Shown here piece by piece: positions 1 through 6,869 of a stretch of DNA of 7,946 bases (the stretch's first letter is position 1; each line of letters opens with the position of its first letter). Under the pieces are notes generated by a model. That model had not been told where the DNA came from, did not search any database, and was given only the letters and a program-made list of their open reading frames with translations. A program made the translations under genes and the position numbers. Source of the stretch: an uncultured Gammaproteobacteria bacterium (GTDB lineage Bacteria; Pseudomonadota; Gammaproteobacteria; GCA-001735895); assembly GCA_937980285.1 (NCBI GenBank), contig CALJQI010000382.1:1-7946 (forward strand), in the 5' to 3' direction.

Positions 1-92
1 ATCATTTTCGCAAAATCCCGAATCAATATATCGAGCGTTCCTACTACATGCAGCCTCATCCCGACGAGTTAATGCTGCTTAATTCGCTCTAG
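1..92 (+). CDS. ybgA: C-terminal end of a DUF1722 (YbgA-type) protein, partial
   Basis: The gene is cut by the left edge of the window. Its reading frame begins at base 3 and runs 29 codons to a TAG at 90-92. The translated tail contains YIERSYYMQPHPDELMLLN, which resembles the conserved C-terminus of DUF1722 proteins as I remember it (a 'YLxPHPxELMLRNHV'-like ending). Family members are either YbgA alone or fused behind a DUF523 domain, and they are often found beside phr, as in E. coli. The function is not firmly established; the link to photolyase suggests a role connected with DNA repair or light stress. The stop lies 14 bases before the photolyase start, so the two are probably co-transcribed. 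Only about 29 residues are visible, so the family call rests on one motif plus context. Confidence 0.68.
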   Translation, partial: HFRKIPNQYIERSYYMQPHPDELMLLNSL

Positions 93-106
93 TCACCTTT
101 CCCCGA

Positions 107-1549
107 TTGCCGAAGCCTGGTTTGAAAAACAATCGTATTCATCTGCTCTGGTTTCGTCAGGATCTGCGCCTGGTCGACAATCCGGCGCTAAAGGCTGCCG
201 TCGAATCGGGTAGCCTGCTGCCGATTTACATTCTCGATGACGTCAATGCCGGCGCCTGCAAAATGGGTGCGGCAAGTCGGGTCTGGCTGCAGCATTCGCT
301 GAGCGCGCTCAACCAATCCCTCGATGGCAAGCTGCAATTTTTTCGCGGCGATGCGCGTCAAGTAATCGCAGAGCTGGTCGACTCATTGCCGCTGGATGCG
401 GTTTTCTGGAACCGCTGCTACGAGCCCTGGCGAATCGAGCGCGACGCGCAGATAAAAGCCGATCTCGGCGCGTTGAATATAGAAGTTCGCAGCTTCAACG
501 GCTCATTGTTATGGGAACCCTGGACCGTGTTGAAAAAAGACGGCACGCCTTACCGGGTTTTCACGCCCTATTATCAGAAAGGCTGCCTGTCGCAACCTTC
601 GCCACGGCAGCCGCTGCCGCAGCCGGGCAAGCTGCGGATTCACCAGTCCAGCGTCGACGGCAGCCTGCCGTTGCAGGCGCTCGACCTGTTACCGGCGAAG
701 GACTGGCACCAATCATTAAACGAAACCCGGGAAATCGGCGAAGCGGCCGCGCACGGCAAACTCGCGGCGTTTTGCCAGGATGCACTGAACAATTACCGCC
801 AGGGAAGGGATTTCCCGGCGCTGGACGCCACTTCCCGGCTATCGCCGCATTTACACTTCGGCGAGCTTTCACCGCAACAGGCCTGGCACCGCGTCGAAAA
901 CGCGGCCATGGATGTCGGCGGCGACGGTCCAGCGCATTTTTTACGCGAAATCGCATGGCGCGAATTTTCCTACCATTTGCTGTATCACTTTCCGGCTTTA
1001 CCGGAGCAAAACTTTAACTCGCGTTTCGACGCTTTCCAGTGGCTCGAAGATGAATCCAAGCTGCAGCGCTGGCAGCAAGGCAATACCGGCTTTCCCATCG
1101 TCGATGCCGGTTTGCGCGAACTCTGGCAAACCGGTTATATGCACAACCGCGTGCGCATGATCGTGGCATCATTTTTAATCAAGAACATGCTACTCCACTG
1201 GCGCGTTGGCGCTGCGTGGTTCTGGGACTGCCTGTTTGACGCGGATCTTGCCAGCAACAGCGCCAGCTGGCAGTGGTGTGCCGGTTCCGGCGCCGATGCA
1301 TCGCCCTACTTCCGCATTTTTAACCCGGTATTGCAAAGCGAAAAATTCGATCCGCAGGGCGAGTATCTGATTCGATACTGCCCTGAACTGACAGGTCTTC
1401 CTGTCCGTTACCGACACAAGCCCTGGGAGGCTTCGCCCGAAACTCTGATGGCGGCGGGGGTCAGGCTGGGGGTTGACTATCCGCGGCCGATTCTGGATTT
1501 GAAGGTTACTCGTGAACGTGCGCTGGCCCGCTTCAAGGCCCTCGCCTGA
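107..1549 (+). CDS. phr: Deoxyribodipyrimidine (CPD) photolyase
   Basis: This is a cytoplasmic FAD enzyme that uses blue/near-UV light to split cyclobutane pyrimidine dimers in DNA. Its 480 residues match the family length. The N-terminal antenna-binding Rossmann domain starts with HLLWFRQDLRLVDNPAL (residues 12-28). The helical FAD domain has TSRLSPHLHFGELS (about 245-258). By hand alignment with E. coli Phr, the electron-transfer tryptophan triad is W312, W365 and W388. The dimer-binding tryptophans are W284 and W390, the dimer-contacting Glu is E281, Asn near flavin N5 is N384, and the CPD-type Met is M351 (HNRVRM). E. coli residues contacting the MTHF antenna (Asn108, Glu109, Cys292, Lys293) are not conserved, so antenna type is uncertain and class I versus III is not settled. 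The start is TTG at 107; TTG at 122 is possible. An in-frame TAA at 80-82 and the need for the WFRQDLR motif exclude other starts. Neither TTG has a clear Shine-Dalgarno, so translation may be coupled to the upstream gene. Confidence 0.96.
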   Translation: MPKPGLKNNRIHLLWFRQDLRLVDNPALKAAVESGSLLPIYILDDVNAGACKMGAASRVWLQHSLSALNQSLDGKLQFFRGDARQVIAELVDSLPLDAVFWNRCYEPWRIERDAQIKADLGALNIEVRSFNGSLLWEPWTVLKKDGTPYRVFTPYYQKGCLSQPSPRQPLPQPGKLRIHQSSVDGSLPLQALDLLPAKDWHQSLNETREIGEAAAHGKLAAFCQDALNNYRQGRDFPALDATSRLSPHLHFGELSPQQAWHRVENAAMDVGGDGPAHFLREIAWREFSYHLLYHFPALPEQNFNSRFDAFQWLEDESKLQRWQQGNTGFPIVDAGLRELWQTGYMHNRVRMIVASFLIKNMLLHWRVGAAWFWDCLFDADLASNSASWQWCAGSGADASPYFRIFNPVLQSEKFDPQGEYLIRYCPELTGLPVRYRHKPWEASPETLMAAGVRLGVDYPRPILDLKVTRERALARFKALA

Positions 1550-1564
1550 AAGCCGCGGTGGCGA

Positions 1565-4099
1565 TCAGGCCGCTTCCATTTCCTTGATGTGTTCCTGGCA
1601 GCGTTTCATCGCGGCGGCCATTTGTTTGCCGCTGGCATAGCGCGATGCCGCCTCTTTTTGCAGCGACTTGTTGACCACGTTGTTGACGCAGTTCGGAAGA
1701 TCGGCGCGGTAACGTCGGATATCCGGATGCTTTTCGTTGGCGATGTTGTACATCAGGTTGGCGATAGACTCGCCCTTGAACGGCAATTCGCCGCTGAGCA
1801 TCTGGTACAGGGTCACGCCCAGCGAAAACAGGTCGGCGCGGCCGTCGACCTTCTTGCCGGCGAGCTGCTCGGGCGACATGTAGTAAGGACTGCCGAGCAC
1901 GGTACCGGTCTTGGTTTTGCTGGCGTCGGTCAGGCAGGCGACGCCGAAGTCGGTAATCTTGGCGACGCGCTTGGCCTTGTCGTAAATGATGTTGGCCGGC
2001 TTGATGTCTCGATGCACGACATGCTGTTGATGCGCGTAGTCGAGCGCGAGCGCCATGCTGGCGATGATTTCGAACACTTCGCTTACCGGCAGCAGCGTCT
2101 TGGCGGTGGAGTAAGCCGTTAGATCCTTGCCCTTGAGGTAATCCATCGCGATGTAGGCGAGATCCTGTTCGTCGCCGACATCGTACACGGTGACGATATT
2201 CGGATGATCGAGACGCCCCGCGGCCTCGGCTTCACGGAAAAACCGCGTACGCACCTCGTCGCGCATGTCTTCTTCGAACTCGTCGGATAGCATCATGGTT
2301 TTAATGGCCACCGTGCGCCCGATCTTGTCGTCGTGTCCGAGATAGACCATGCCCATGGCTCCGCGCCCGATCTCGGCGTCGATCTGGTAGCGACCCAGCT
2401 TCGGCTTCTGAATGCCCTCCTTGCTGGAAATCAGGGTCTGGCCGGGCCCGGAAGTATCACGGCCGGCCAGCACCACCGTGTTCGAGGCCTGCTCGTTCTG
2501 CTGCACGCGCTCTTCGACATCGTTGTATTTCGGATCATGCTGCTGAATATATTTGAAAACCGACGCCGCCTTGTTGAACTGGCGCTTGCGCTCGTAATCG
2601 AGCCCCAGGTTGTACAGCTGACTGAGCAGGGATGCGTCCACCAGGCATGCACGAAATTTCTCGAACGCCTGGTCCAGGTTTCCCTGTGCGTGCAGCGATT
2701 GCCCAAGCTGGCGGTTGGCCAGCGACAGATCGCCCTGTACCTGGCTCAGGCGTGCGTTGAACGACTGCCGAGTACCCAGCACCAGGTGGCCGACGATCAA
2801 CATCATCACGGCGGTCATCATCGGTAACCACAGGGCCTGCGAGCTCATCAGCACGAAGTGCGCATTCATGATCATCAAAGCCAGGAACAGGCTAAGAAAA
2901 AAAGCGGTGTTTGTTCGGAAACGCCCGAGCACGAACATCAGGTAGAGGCCCAGCACGATAATAATGCCGCGTAGCGCCCAGCCGGCCCACTCAGGCAGGC
3001 GATAAATGTCGCCGTTCAACAGGCTCGATACCGTATGCGCGGTCGCCAGCGTCGGCGATATCGACTGCCCGCCCGGCGTCAGGCGCGGCTGCGCAAGGCG
3101 CGGTGAGGTTAGCCCGACGATAACGATCTTGTTGCGAAACACGCTGCGATCCACGGATCCATCCAACACGTCGATGAGCGAGTAAACGTCGAACGCGGGC
3201 TTGCCATTCCTGTCGCCATAAAAACGCGGGTAAATATTGAAATCGATATCGGCGCCCAGGTCTTTGCCGCCGAGCATCGGGCTGACGCTGGTCCTGGATT
3301 CGATATGCTGCATCGACATGCCCTTGCTGCGGGTGGCGAGCATTAACGCAAACGAGGGTAAAAAGTCGCGCCCGTACTGGACGATGAGCGGCTCGCTATT
3401 GAAATGTTCGGCAAAACTCATTACGCCGATCCCGCCGACCTGCCTGGCCAGCATTTCGATCGGCGGAAACAGTTCGTCGGCACGGGTGACATTTGGCGAC
3501 GGAAAGCCGATGCCTCGACCGTTGTTACCGTTGATACTGACCTTGGGCAAGGCAAATTTCTGCATGTATTTCGGCAGCGAAGCTGTCATGCCGGGCACCG
3601 GCTTATTGCTGGGGATGTACTGCATCGACAGCACGATGCGGCCGCCCGCTTTAAAGGTTTTAGCCAGGTTATTGTCGCCGTGCAGCGTCGATTCGGTCTT
3701 TCGCAGCACCCGGTTAACGCTGCGGCTGAGTTTTTTCTGTTTTTTGAGCAGCTTGCGCAGTTCGGACAGCGACGACAGCCCTGCCTGGTACTGTGCGGTA
3801 TCGAACGGCATGGTGAAACCGACCACGCTGGGCTTGGTGCTGGTCAGTAGCTTCATCGATTCGGCCAGCACGTCGCGTGACCAGGGCCATGCCCCCAGTG
3901 TCTGCAGCGACTTGTCGTCGATCGCCACCACCACGATCTTCTCGTTCGGCTCGCGCGCGGTGGAAAACTTCACGCCGAGATTGTAGGCCTCGCGATCGAG
4001 CGCGGAAAACACCCCCGCTTCCGCGAAAATCAGAAACAGGAGTGTTATGACCAGCCCTATGAACCAGTCCCGTTTAATCAGGGATTTAAGTAACGCCAT
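1565..4099 (-). CDS. Membrane receptor Ser/Thr protein kinase with CHASE2 sensor and TPR-like linker
   Basis: 844 residues. A positively charged N-terminus and TM1 (about 13-30) precede a CHASE2 domain (about 33-365). Its hallmarks are IVVVAIDDKSLQTLGAWPWSR (55-75, given in part: AIDDKSL, WPWSR), KIVIVGLTSP (324-333) and ATAHTVSSLLNGD (352-364). Three TM segments follow (about 373-393, 397-416, 422-441). A soluble stretch with two TPR-like helix pairs (about 465-535) leads to a Hanks-type kinase domain (571-835). The kinase looks active: Gly loop GRGAMGMV (578-585), Lys600, Glu623, HRDIKPAN (696-703, catalytic Asp698), DFG (717-719) and MSPEQ (741-745). The activation segment has Ser727, Thr729, Thr731 and Thr733 as possible autophosphorylation sites. 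Four TM segments put CHASE2 outside the membrane and the kinase in the cytoplasm, so it likely turns an unknown extracytoplasmic signal into protein phosphorylation. An in-frame TGA directly before the ATG fixes the start. It converges on phr with 15 bases between stops. Ligand and substrates are unknown. Confidence 0.93.
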   Translation of the reverse strand: MALLKSLIKRDWFIGLVITLLFLIFAEAGVFSALDREAYNLGVKFSTAREPNEKIVVVAIDDKSLQTLGAWPWSRDVLAESMKLLTSTKPSVVGFTMPFDTAQYQAGLSSLSELRKLLKKQKKLSRSVNRVLRKTESTLHGDNNLAKTFKAGGRIVLSMQYIPSNKPVPGMTASLPKYMQKFALPKVSINGNNGRGIGFPSPNVTRADELFPPIEMLARQVGGIGVMSFAEHFNSEPLIVQYGRDFLPSFALMLATRSKGMSMQHIESRTSVSPMLGGKDLGADIDFNIYPRFYGDRNGKPAFDVYSLIDVLDGSVDRSVFRNKIVIVGLTSPRLAQPRLTPGGQSISPTLATAHTVSSLLNGDIYRLPEWAGWALRGIIIVLGLYLMFVLGRFRTNTAFFLSLFLALMIMNAHFVLMSSQALWLPMMTAVMMLIVGHLVLGTRQSFNARLSQVQGDLSLANRQLGQSLHAQGNLDQAFEKFRACLVDASLLSQLYNLGLDYERKRQFNKAASVFKYIQQHDPKYNDVEERVQQNEQASNTVVLAGRDTSGPGQTLISSKEGIQKPKLGRYQIDAEIGRGAMGMVYLGHDDKIGRTVAIKTMMLSDEFEEDMRDEVRTRFFREAEAAGRLDHPNIVTVYDVGDEQDLAYIAMDYLKGKDLTAYSTAKTLLPVSEVFEIIASMALALDYAHQQHVVHRDIKPANIIYDKAKRVAKITDFGVACLTDASKTKTGTVLGSPYYMSPEQLAGKKVDGRADLFSLGVTLYQMLSGELPFKGESIANLMYNIANEKHPDIRRYRADLPNCVNNVVNKSLQKEAASRYASGKQMAAAMKRCQEHIKEMEAA

Positions 4100-4131
4100 T
4101 CAAGCTATAGTTATTTCGAAACCCGGGTAGC

Positions 4132-4155
4132 TAATGGATGTCTTATAGTCCATTA
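4132..4155. promoter_or_regulatory. Inverted repeat, candidate operator around the kinase gene -10
   Basis: TAATGGA at 4132-4138 and TCCATTA at 4149-4155 form a perfect 7-bp inverted repeat with a 10-base spacer. The spacer contains the candidate -10 of the minus-strand kinase promoter. A dimeric regulator binding here could block RNA polymerase. The repeat is visible in the sequence; the operator role is inference, and a 7-bp repeat can arise by chance. Confidence 0.4.
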
Positions 4156-4170
4156 AAGCTGGATTGTCTG
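4142..4170 (-). promoter_or_regulatory. Candidate sigma70 promoter for the CHASE2 kinase gene
   Basis: Read on the minus strand, CAGACA (4170-4165; 4 of 6 to TTGACA) is followed after 17 bases by TATAAG (4147-4142; 5 of 6 to TATAAT). Transcription would begin near 4135, giving a leader of about 36 bases. There is no strong Shine-Dalgarno before the ATG at 4099. This is a pattern match only. Confidence 0.4.
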
Positions 4171-4190
4171 CTCAGTTTGGGCAACAAAAA

Positions 4191-4252
4191 GGCCGCTGGG
4201 CGCCAGGCAGACAGTTTTCCATCAAAACTGTGACGCAAGGCGCCCCGCGGCC
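4191..4252 (-). terminator. Rho-independent terminator with nested hairpin, after the nitrobindin-like gene
   Basis: An outer 14-bp stem pairs 4191-4204 (GGCCGCTGGGCGCC) with 4239-4252 (GGCGCCCCGCGGCC) with one mismatch. Inside it sits a second perfect 8-bp stem, ACAGTTTT (4211-4218) with AAAACTGT (4224-4231), around a 5-base loop. On the minus strand the outer stem is followed at once by TTTTTGTT (4190-4183), the expected U-tract. It starts about 52 bases after the stop of the gene ending at 4305. It insulates that gene from the kinase gene downstream. The internal second hairpin is more elaborate than a simple terminator needs. Confidence 0.75.
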
Positions 4253-4304
4253 CGCATTTTACGTCTCGGCGGTTGTTTACGATCTTGCCTGGCAGGCTGC
4301 CGGA

Positions 4305-4865
4305 TTACAGTGGTGAGAGAAGATTATGGTCGGTGTGTTCGAAGGATTTTCGACCATAGATGTCGACCAGCGTCGTCTGGCTGTACTCCAGGCGCGCCGG
4401 GCCGATCGTTAAACGCTGCGAGAAGCCCGTGGTAAGAGCGTTTTTCTGCATGAAAGGCGACTGGATGATCTGCCAGTCGGGATGTCCGAGTTCTGCCGCG
4501 ACTTCGATCACGATATTACCGTCGGCATCGGTTTCACCGCGGTAGTATCCGCCCGCGATCACGGCCACCCCGCGGGGTATGGTGAAACTATGCATCACCA
4601 GCTGCGCTTCGGAATCCCATATCCAGTACCCGGTCTGGTTGTGAATCGCCTTGCCATCCGGAATACGGTGCACCTCGAGGTTATAACGCAAGGCGACCAG
4701 CTCCTGGGTTTCGGCGTTATCGACGTCGCCCGCGGGGGTGAAATGCATGCTTTCGGTATAGGCGTTTTTTTCGATACCGTCGGGTTCCGGCGATTCGTCC
4801 TGCCCCTTGTCGCCACGCCAGCTCCCGTTCAAACCGGCCAGCGGCCCGTAATCAAGATCACTCAT
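4305..4865 (-). CDS. Nitrobindin-like heme-binding beta-barrel protein (FABP-like fold)
   Basis: A 186-residue cytoplasmic protein with no signal peptide. It matches the bacterial group annotated as heme-binding beta-barrel or FABP family proteins, related to nitrobindin and the C-terminal domain of THAP4. Visible hallmarks are GSWRGDKG (14-21), the acidic PEPDG stretch (26-30), HNQTGYWIWD (75-84), IPRGVAVIAGG (96-106) and a C-terminal FEHTDHNLL. His177 in that last motif is the best candidate for the proximal heme ligand, by analogy with the C-terminal His of nitrobindins. Such proteins bind ferric heme and react with NO or peroxynitrite; the physiological role in bacteria is unclear. I chose the ATG at 4865 over a TTG at 4904. 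GGGGA lies 7 bases upstream of the ATG, and a good promoter would start transcription at about 4885, after the TTG. It is divergent from the phospholipid gene and ends at its own terminator. Confidence 0.82.
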   Translation of the reverse strand: MSDLDYGPLAGLNGSWRGDKGQDESPEPDGIEKNAYTESMHFTPAGDVDNAETQELVALRYNLEVHRIPDGKAIHNQTGYWIWDSEAQLVMHSFTIPRGVAVIAGGYYRGETDADGNIVIEVAAELGHPDWQIIQSPFMQKNALTTGFSQRLTIGPARLEYSQTTLVDIYGRKSFEHTDHNLLSPL

Positions 4866-4891
4866 TATTCTGTCCCCAATCGCCAGCCTAC

Positions 4892-4920
4892 ATTCTAGAA
4901 ACAATTGCTCTCGGGGTCAC
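4892..4920 (-). promoter_or_regulatory. Candidate sigma70 promoter for the nitrobindin-like gene
   Basis: On the minus strand GTGACC (4920-4915; 4 of 6 to TTGACA) is followed after exactly 17 bases by TAGAAT (4897-4892; 5 of 6 to TATAAT). The predicted start near 4885 gives a leader of about 20 bases to the ATG at 4865. The leader contains a GGGGA Shine-Dalgarno-like site, so promoter and start choice agree. Confidence 0.5.
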
Positions 4921-4957
4921 ATTCTTTTAGCCTGTAAGCTTAAAAAAAGAGCCAAGC

Positions 4958-6829
4958 ATGCCTGATTCGGTCAAGCTACTGTCGACACCGCGCTTTCGCC
5001 CATTCTTTTTGACCCAGTTGGCGGGCGCCTTTAACGACAATTTTTACAAGAACGGTTTAACCATCTTCATCGCCTTCCAGGCGGCCAGCGTGTCGCAGGA
5101 GGACAGCAATACGCTGGTCAATATCGCTGCCTTTTTATTCATTCTGCCGTTTTTTCTTTTCTCCCCGATCGCCGGCCAGCTCGCCGACAAGCTTGAAAAG
5201 TCGATGCTGATTCGACGTATCAAGTTGCTCGAAATCGGTATCATGATTCTTGGCGCCATCGCCTTTATGCTGGACAGCGTGGCAATGCTGGTGGCGATTC
5301 TGTTTTTAATGGGGACGCAGTCGGCGCTTTTCGGCCCAGTCAAGTACAGTCTGCTGCCGCAGGCGCTAAAGCCCGCGGAGCTGATAGGCGGTAACGCAAT
5401 GGTCGAATTCGGCACATTCCTCGCCATCCTGATGGGGTTGATTGCCAGCGTTTACGTCATCGGCTTCGGCAACGCGGCTATGGGCATCGCGGTGATTGTC
5501 GTCGCATGCCTGGGATACTGGGCCAGTCGCGGCATACCCGCGCTTACCGCCGGCGCACCGGATCTGAAGATCAGTTTCAACATACCCGTTCAGATCGCGC
5601 GCATCATGCGTGACGCGCATGAAAACCGAACCGTGTTTTACTCGGTAATGGGCATTTCCTGGTTCTGGTTCGTCGGCATTACCTATATGACGCAACTGCC
5701 CAACTTCGTGCGCTACGAGCTCGGCGGCGACCAGCAAGTCTACGTGTTGCTGCTGGCCATGTTTTCCATCGGTATCGGCGCGGGTTCGTTTTTATGCGAG
5801 AAACTTTCCGGACGGCTGGTCGAGATCGGCCTGGTGCCGATCGGCTCGCTCGGCCTGACCCTGTTCGGTATCGACCTGTATTTCAACCAGGGGCAGTCGC
5901 CGGGGGGCGAGTTGCTGACGCCGACCGAATTTCTCGCCCAGGGCTTTAGCCTGCGCGCGTGTTTCGACATCATCATGCTGGGTATTTCCGGCGGCCTGTA
6001 TATCGTACCGCTGTACGCGCTGATCCAACAGCGCAGTGAAGTGCGCAAGCGTTCGCGCATCATCGCCGCCAACAATGTCCTGAACGCGCTGTTCATGGTC
6101 GTCGCCGCGCTTTACGGGGCCTTCGCGCTTTACGCCGGGGTATCGATCCCGGTGCTGTTCCTGATCATGGCGTTGATGAACGCCGCGGTCGCGGCGTATA
6201 TTTTCCTGCTGGTGCCGGAATTTATCATGCGCCTGCTGATCTGGCTGCTGGTACACACTATTTATCGCGTCGACAAAACAGGCCTGGACAACATTCCGGA
6301 CGAGGGCCCGGCGGTGTTGATCTGCAACCATGTCAGTTTCGTCGACGCGCTGGTCATGGCCGGCTGCGTGCGGCGGCCGATTCGTTTTGTCATGTATTAC
6401 CGTATTTTCCAGCTGCCGGTGCTTTCGTTTGTTTTCCGCACCGCCAACGCAATCCCGATTGCCGGCGCGCGCGAGGACCCGGAAATGATGGAGCGCGCTT
6501 TCGACGCGGTCAGCGCGGCCCTGCGGGAAGGCGAGATCGTCTGTATCTTCCCCGAGGGCAAGTTGACCGAAGACGGCGAAATGGACGTTTTCAAGCCGGG
6601 CGTGAGCCGAATCCTGGAGCGCGACCCGGTGCCGGTGGTGCCGCTGGCGCTGCGCGGCCTGTGGGGCAGTTTCTTCAGTCGCGCCTATGGCAGCGCCATG
6701 TCCCGCCTACTGCCGCGCGGCATGCTGAGCCGTATCGAGCTGGTCGCGGGCGAAACCATCGAAGCGGCCGACGCCACGCTCGAGGTAATGCAGGATCGGG
6801 TGCTGCAGCTGCGCGGCGAACGATTATGA
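4958..6829 (+). CDS. Fused MFS lysophospholipid transporter (LplT-like) and PlsC-type acyltransferase
   Basis: A 623-residue inner-membrane protein. The N-terminal half (about 1-425) is an MFS domain with many hydrophobic helices. It begins with the LplT/Aas signature FFLTQLAGAFNDNFYKNGL (16-34) and has the MFS loop GQLADKLEKS (73-82). The C-terminal part (about 430-620) is a PlsC/LPLAT domain with NHVSFVD (His458-X4-Asp463), RFVMYYRIF (476-484), FPEGKLT (531-537) and VPVVPLALRG (558-567). Related proteins flip 2-acyl-lysophospholipids inward and re-acylate them, repairing membrane lipids. Longer relatives (MFS-PlsC-AMP ligase) and E. coli Aas also carry an acyl-ACP synthetase domain. That domain is absent here, so acyl groups must come from acyl-ACP or acyl-CoA made elsewhere. 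The ATG at 4958 has AAGAG six bases upstream. It is divergent from the nitrobindin-like gene and convergent with lysR, 40 bases apart. Confidence 0.92.
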   Translation: MPDSVKLLSTPRFRPFFLTQLAGAFNDNFYKNGLTIFIAFQAASVSQEDSNTLVNIAAFLFILPFFLFSPIAGQLADKLEKSMLIRRIKLLEIGIMILGAIAFMLDSVAMLVAILFLMGTQSALFGPVKYSLLPQALKPAELIGGNAMVEFGTFLAILMGLIASVYVIGFGNAAMGIAVIVVACLGYWASRGIPALTAGAPDLKISFNIPVQIARIMRDAHENRTVFYSVMGISWFWFVGITYMTQLPNFVRYELGGDQQVYVLLLAMFSIGIGAGSFLCEKLSGRLVEIGLVPIGSLGLTLFGIDLYFNQGQSPGGELLTPTEFLAQGFSLRACFDIIMLGISGGLYIVPLYALIQQRSEVRKRSRIIAANNVLNALFMVVAALYGAFALYAGVSIPVLFLIMALMNAAVAAYIFLLVPEFIMRLLIWLLVHTIYRVDKTGLDNIPDEGPAVLICNHVSFVDALVMAGCVRRPIRFVMYYRIFQLPVLSFVFRTANAIPIAGAREDPEMMERAFDAVSAALREGEIVCIFPEGKLTEDGEMDVFKPGVSRILERDPVPVVPLALRGLWGSFFSRAYGSAMSRLLPRGMLSRIELVAGETIEAADATLEVMQDRVLQLRGERL

Positions 6830-6869
6830 TATCGAAGGCCCGGCCCTAATCTGGCGCCAGCCCCGAAGT

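Noticed and set aside
1550..1575. Bidirectional terminator between phr and the kinase gene
   Set aside because: Only a weak, bulged GCGG/CCGC pairing is present, overlapping the kinase stop, with no U-tract.
1589..2122. 177-residue plus-strand open frame opposite the kinase domain
   Set aside because: Antisense to strongly conserved kinase motifs, so it is a shadow.
3237..3986. 249-residue plus-strand open frame inside the kinase gene
   Set aside because: It lies antisense to the CHASE2 coding region, matches no family I know and has a composition expected of a reverse-strand shadow.
4191..4252. Integron attC site
   Set aside because: The nested hairpin suggested it, but the GTTRRRY and RYYYAAC core sites are absent and no integrase or cassette context is seen.
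4866..4904. Upstream TTG start adding 13 residues to the nitrobindin-like protein
   Set aside because: The best promoter would begin transcription downstream of it, and the ATG at 4865 has a GGGGA site at proper spacing.
4905..4933. Plus-strand promoter for the MFS-PlsC gene (TTGCTC, 17 bases, TAGCCT)
   Set aside because: The -10 matches only 3 of 6 bases; too weak to list, although some promoter must lie in this gap.
5792..6331. 179-residue minus-strand open frame opposite the MFS-PlsC gene
   Set aside because: Rich in Gln, Asp, His and Arg, as expected for the reverse of membrane-helix codons; no family resemblance.
6830..6869. Terminator between the convergent MFS-PlsC and lysR genes
   Set aside because: CTGGCGCCAG at 6851-6860 is palindromic but leaves no loop, and there is no T-run on either strand.
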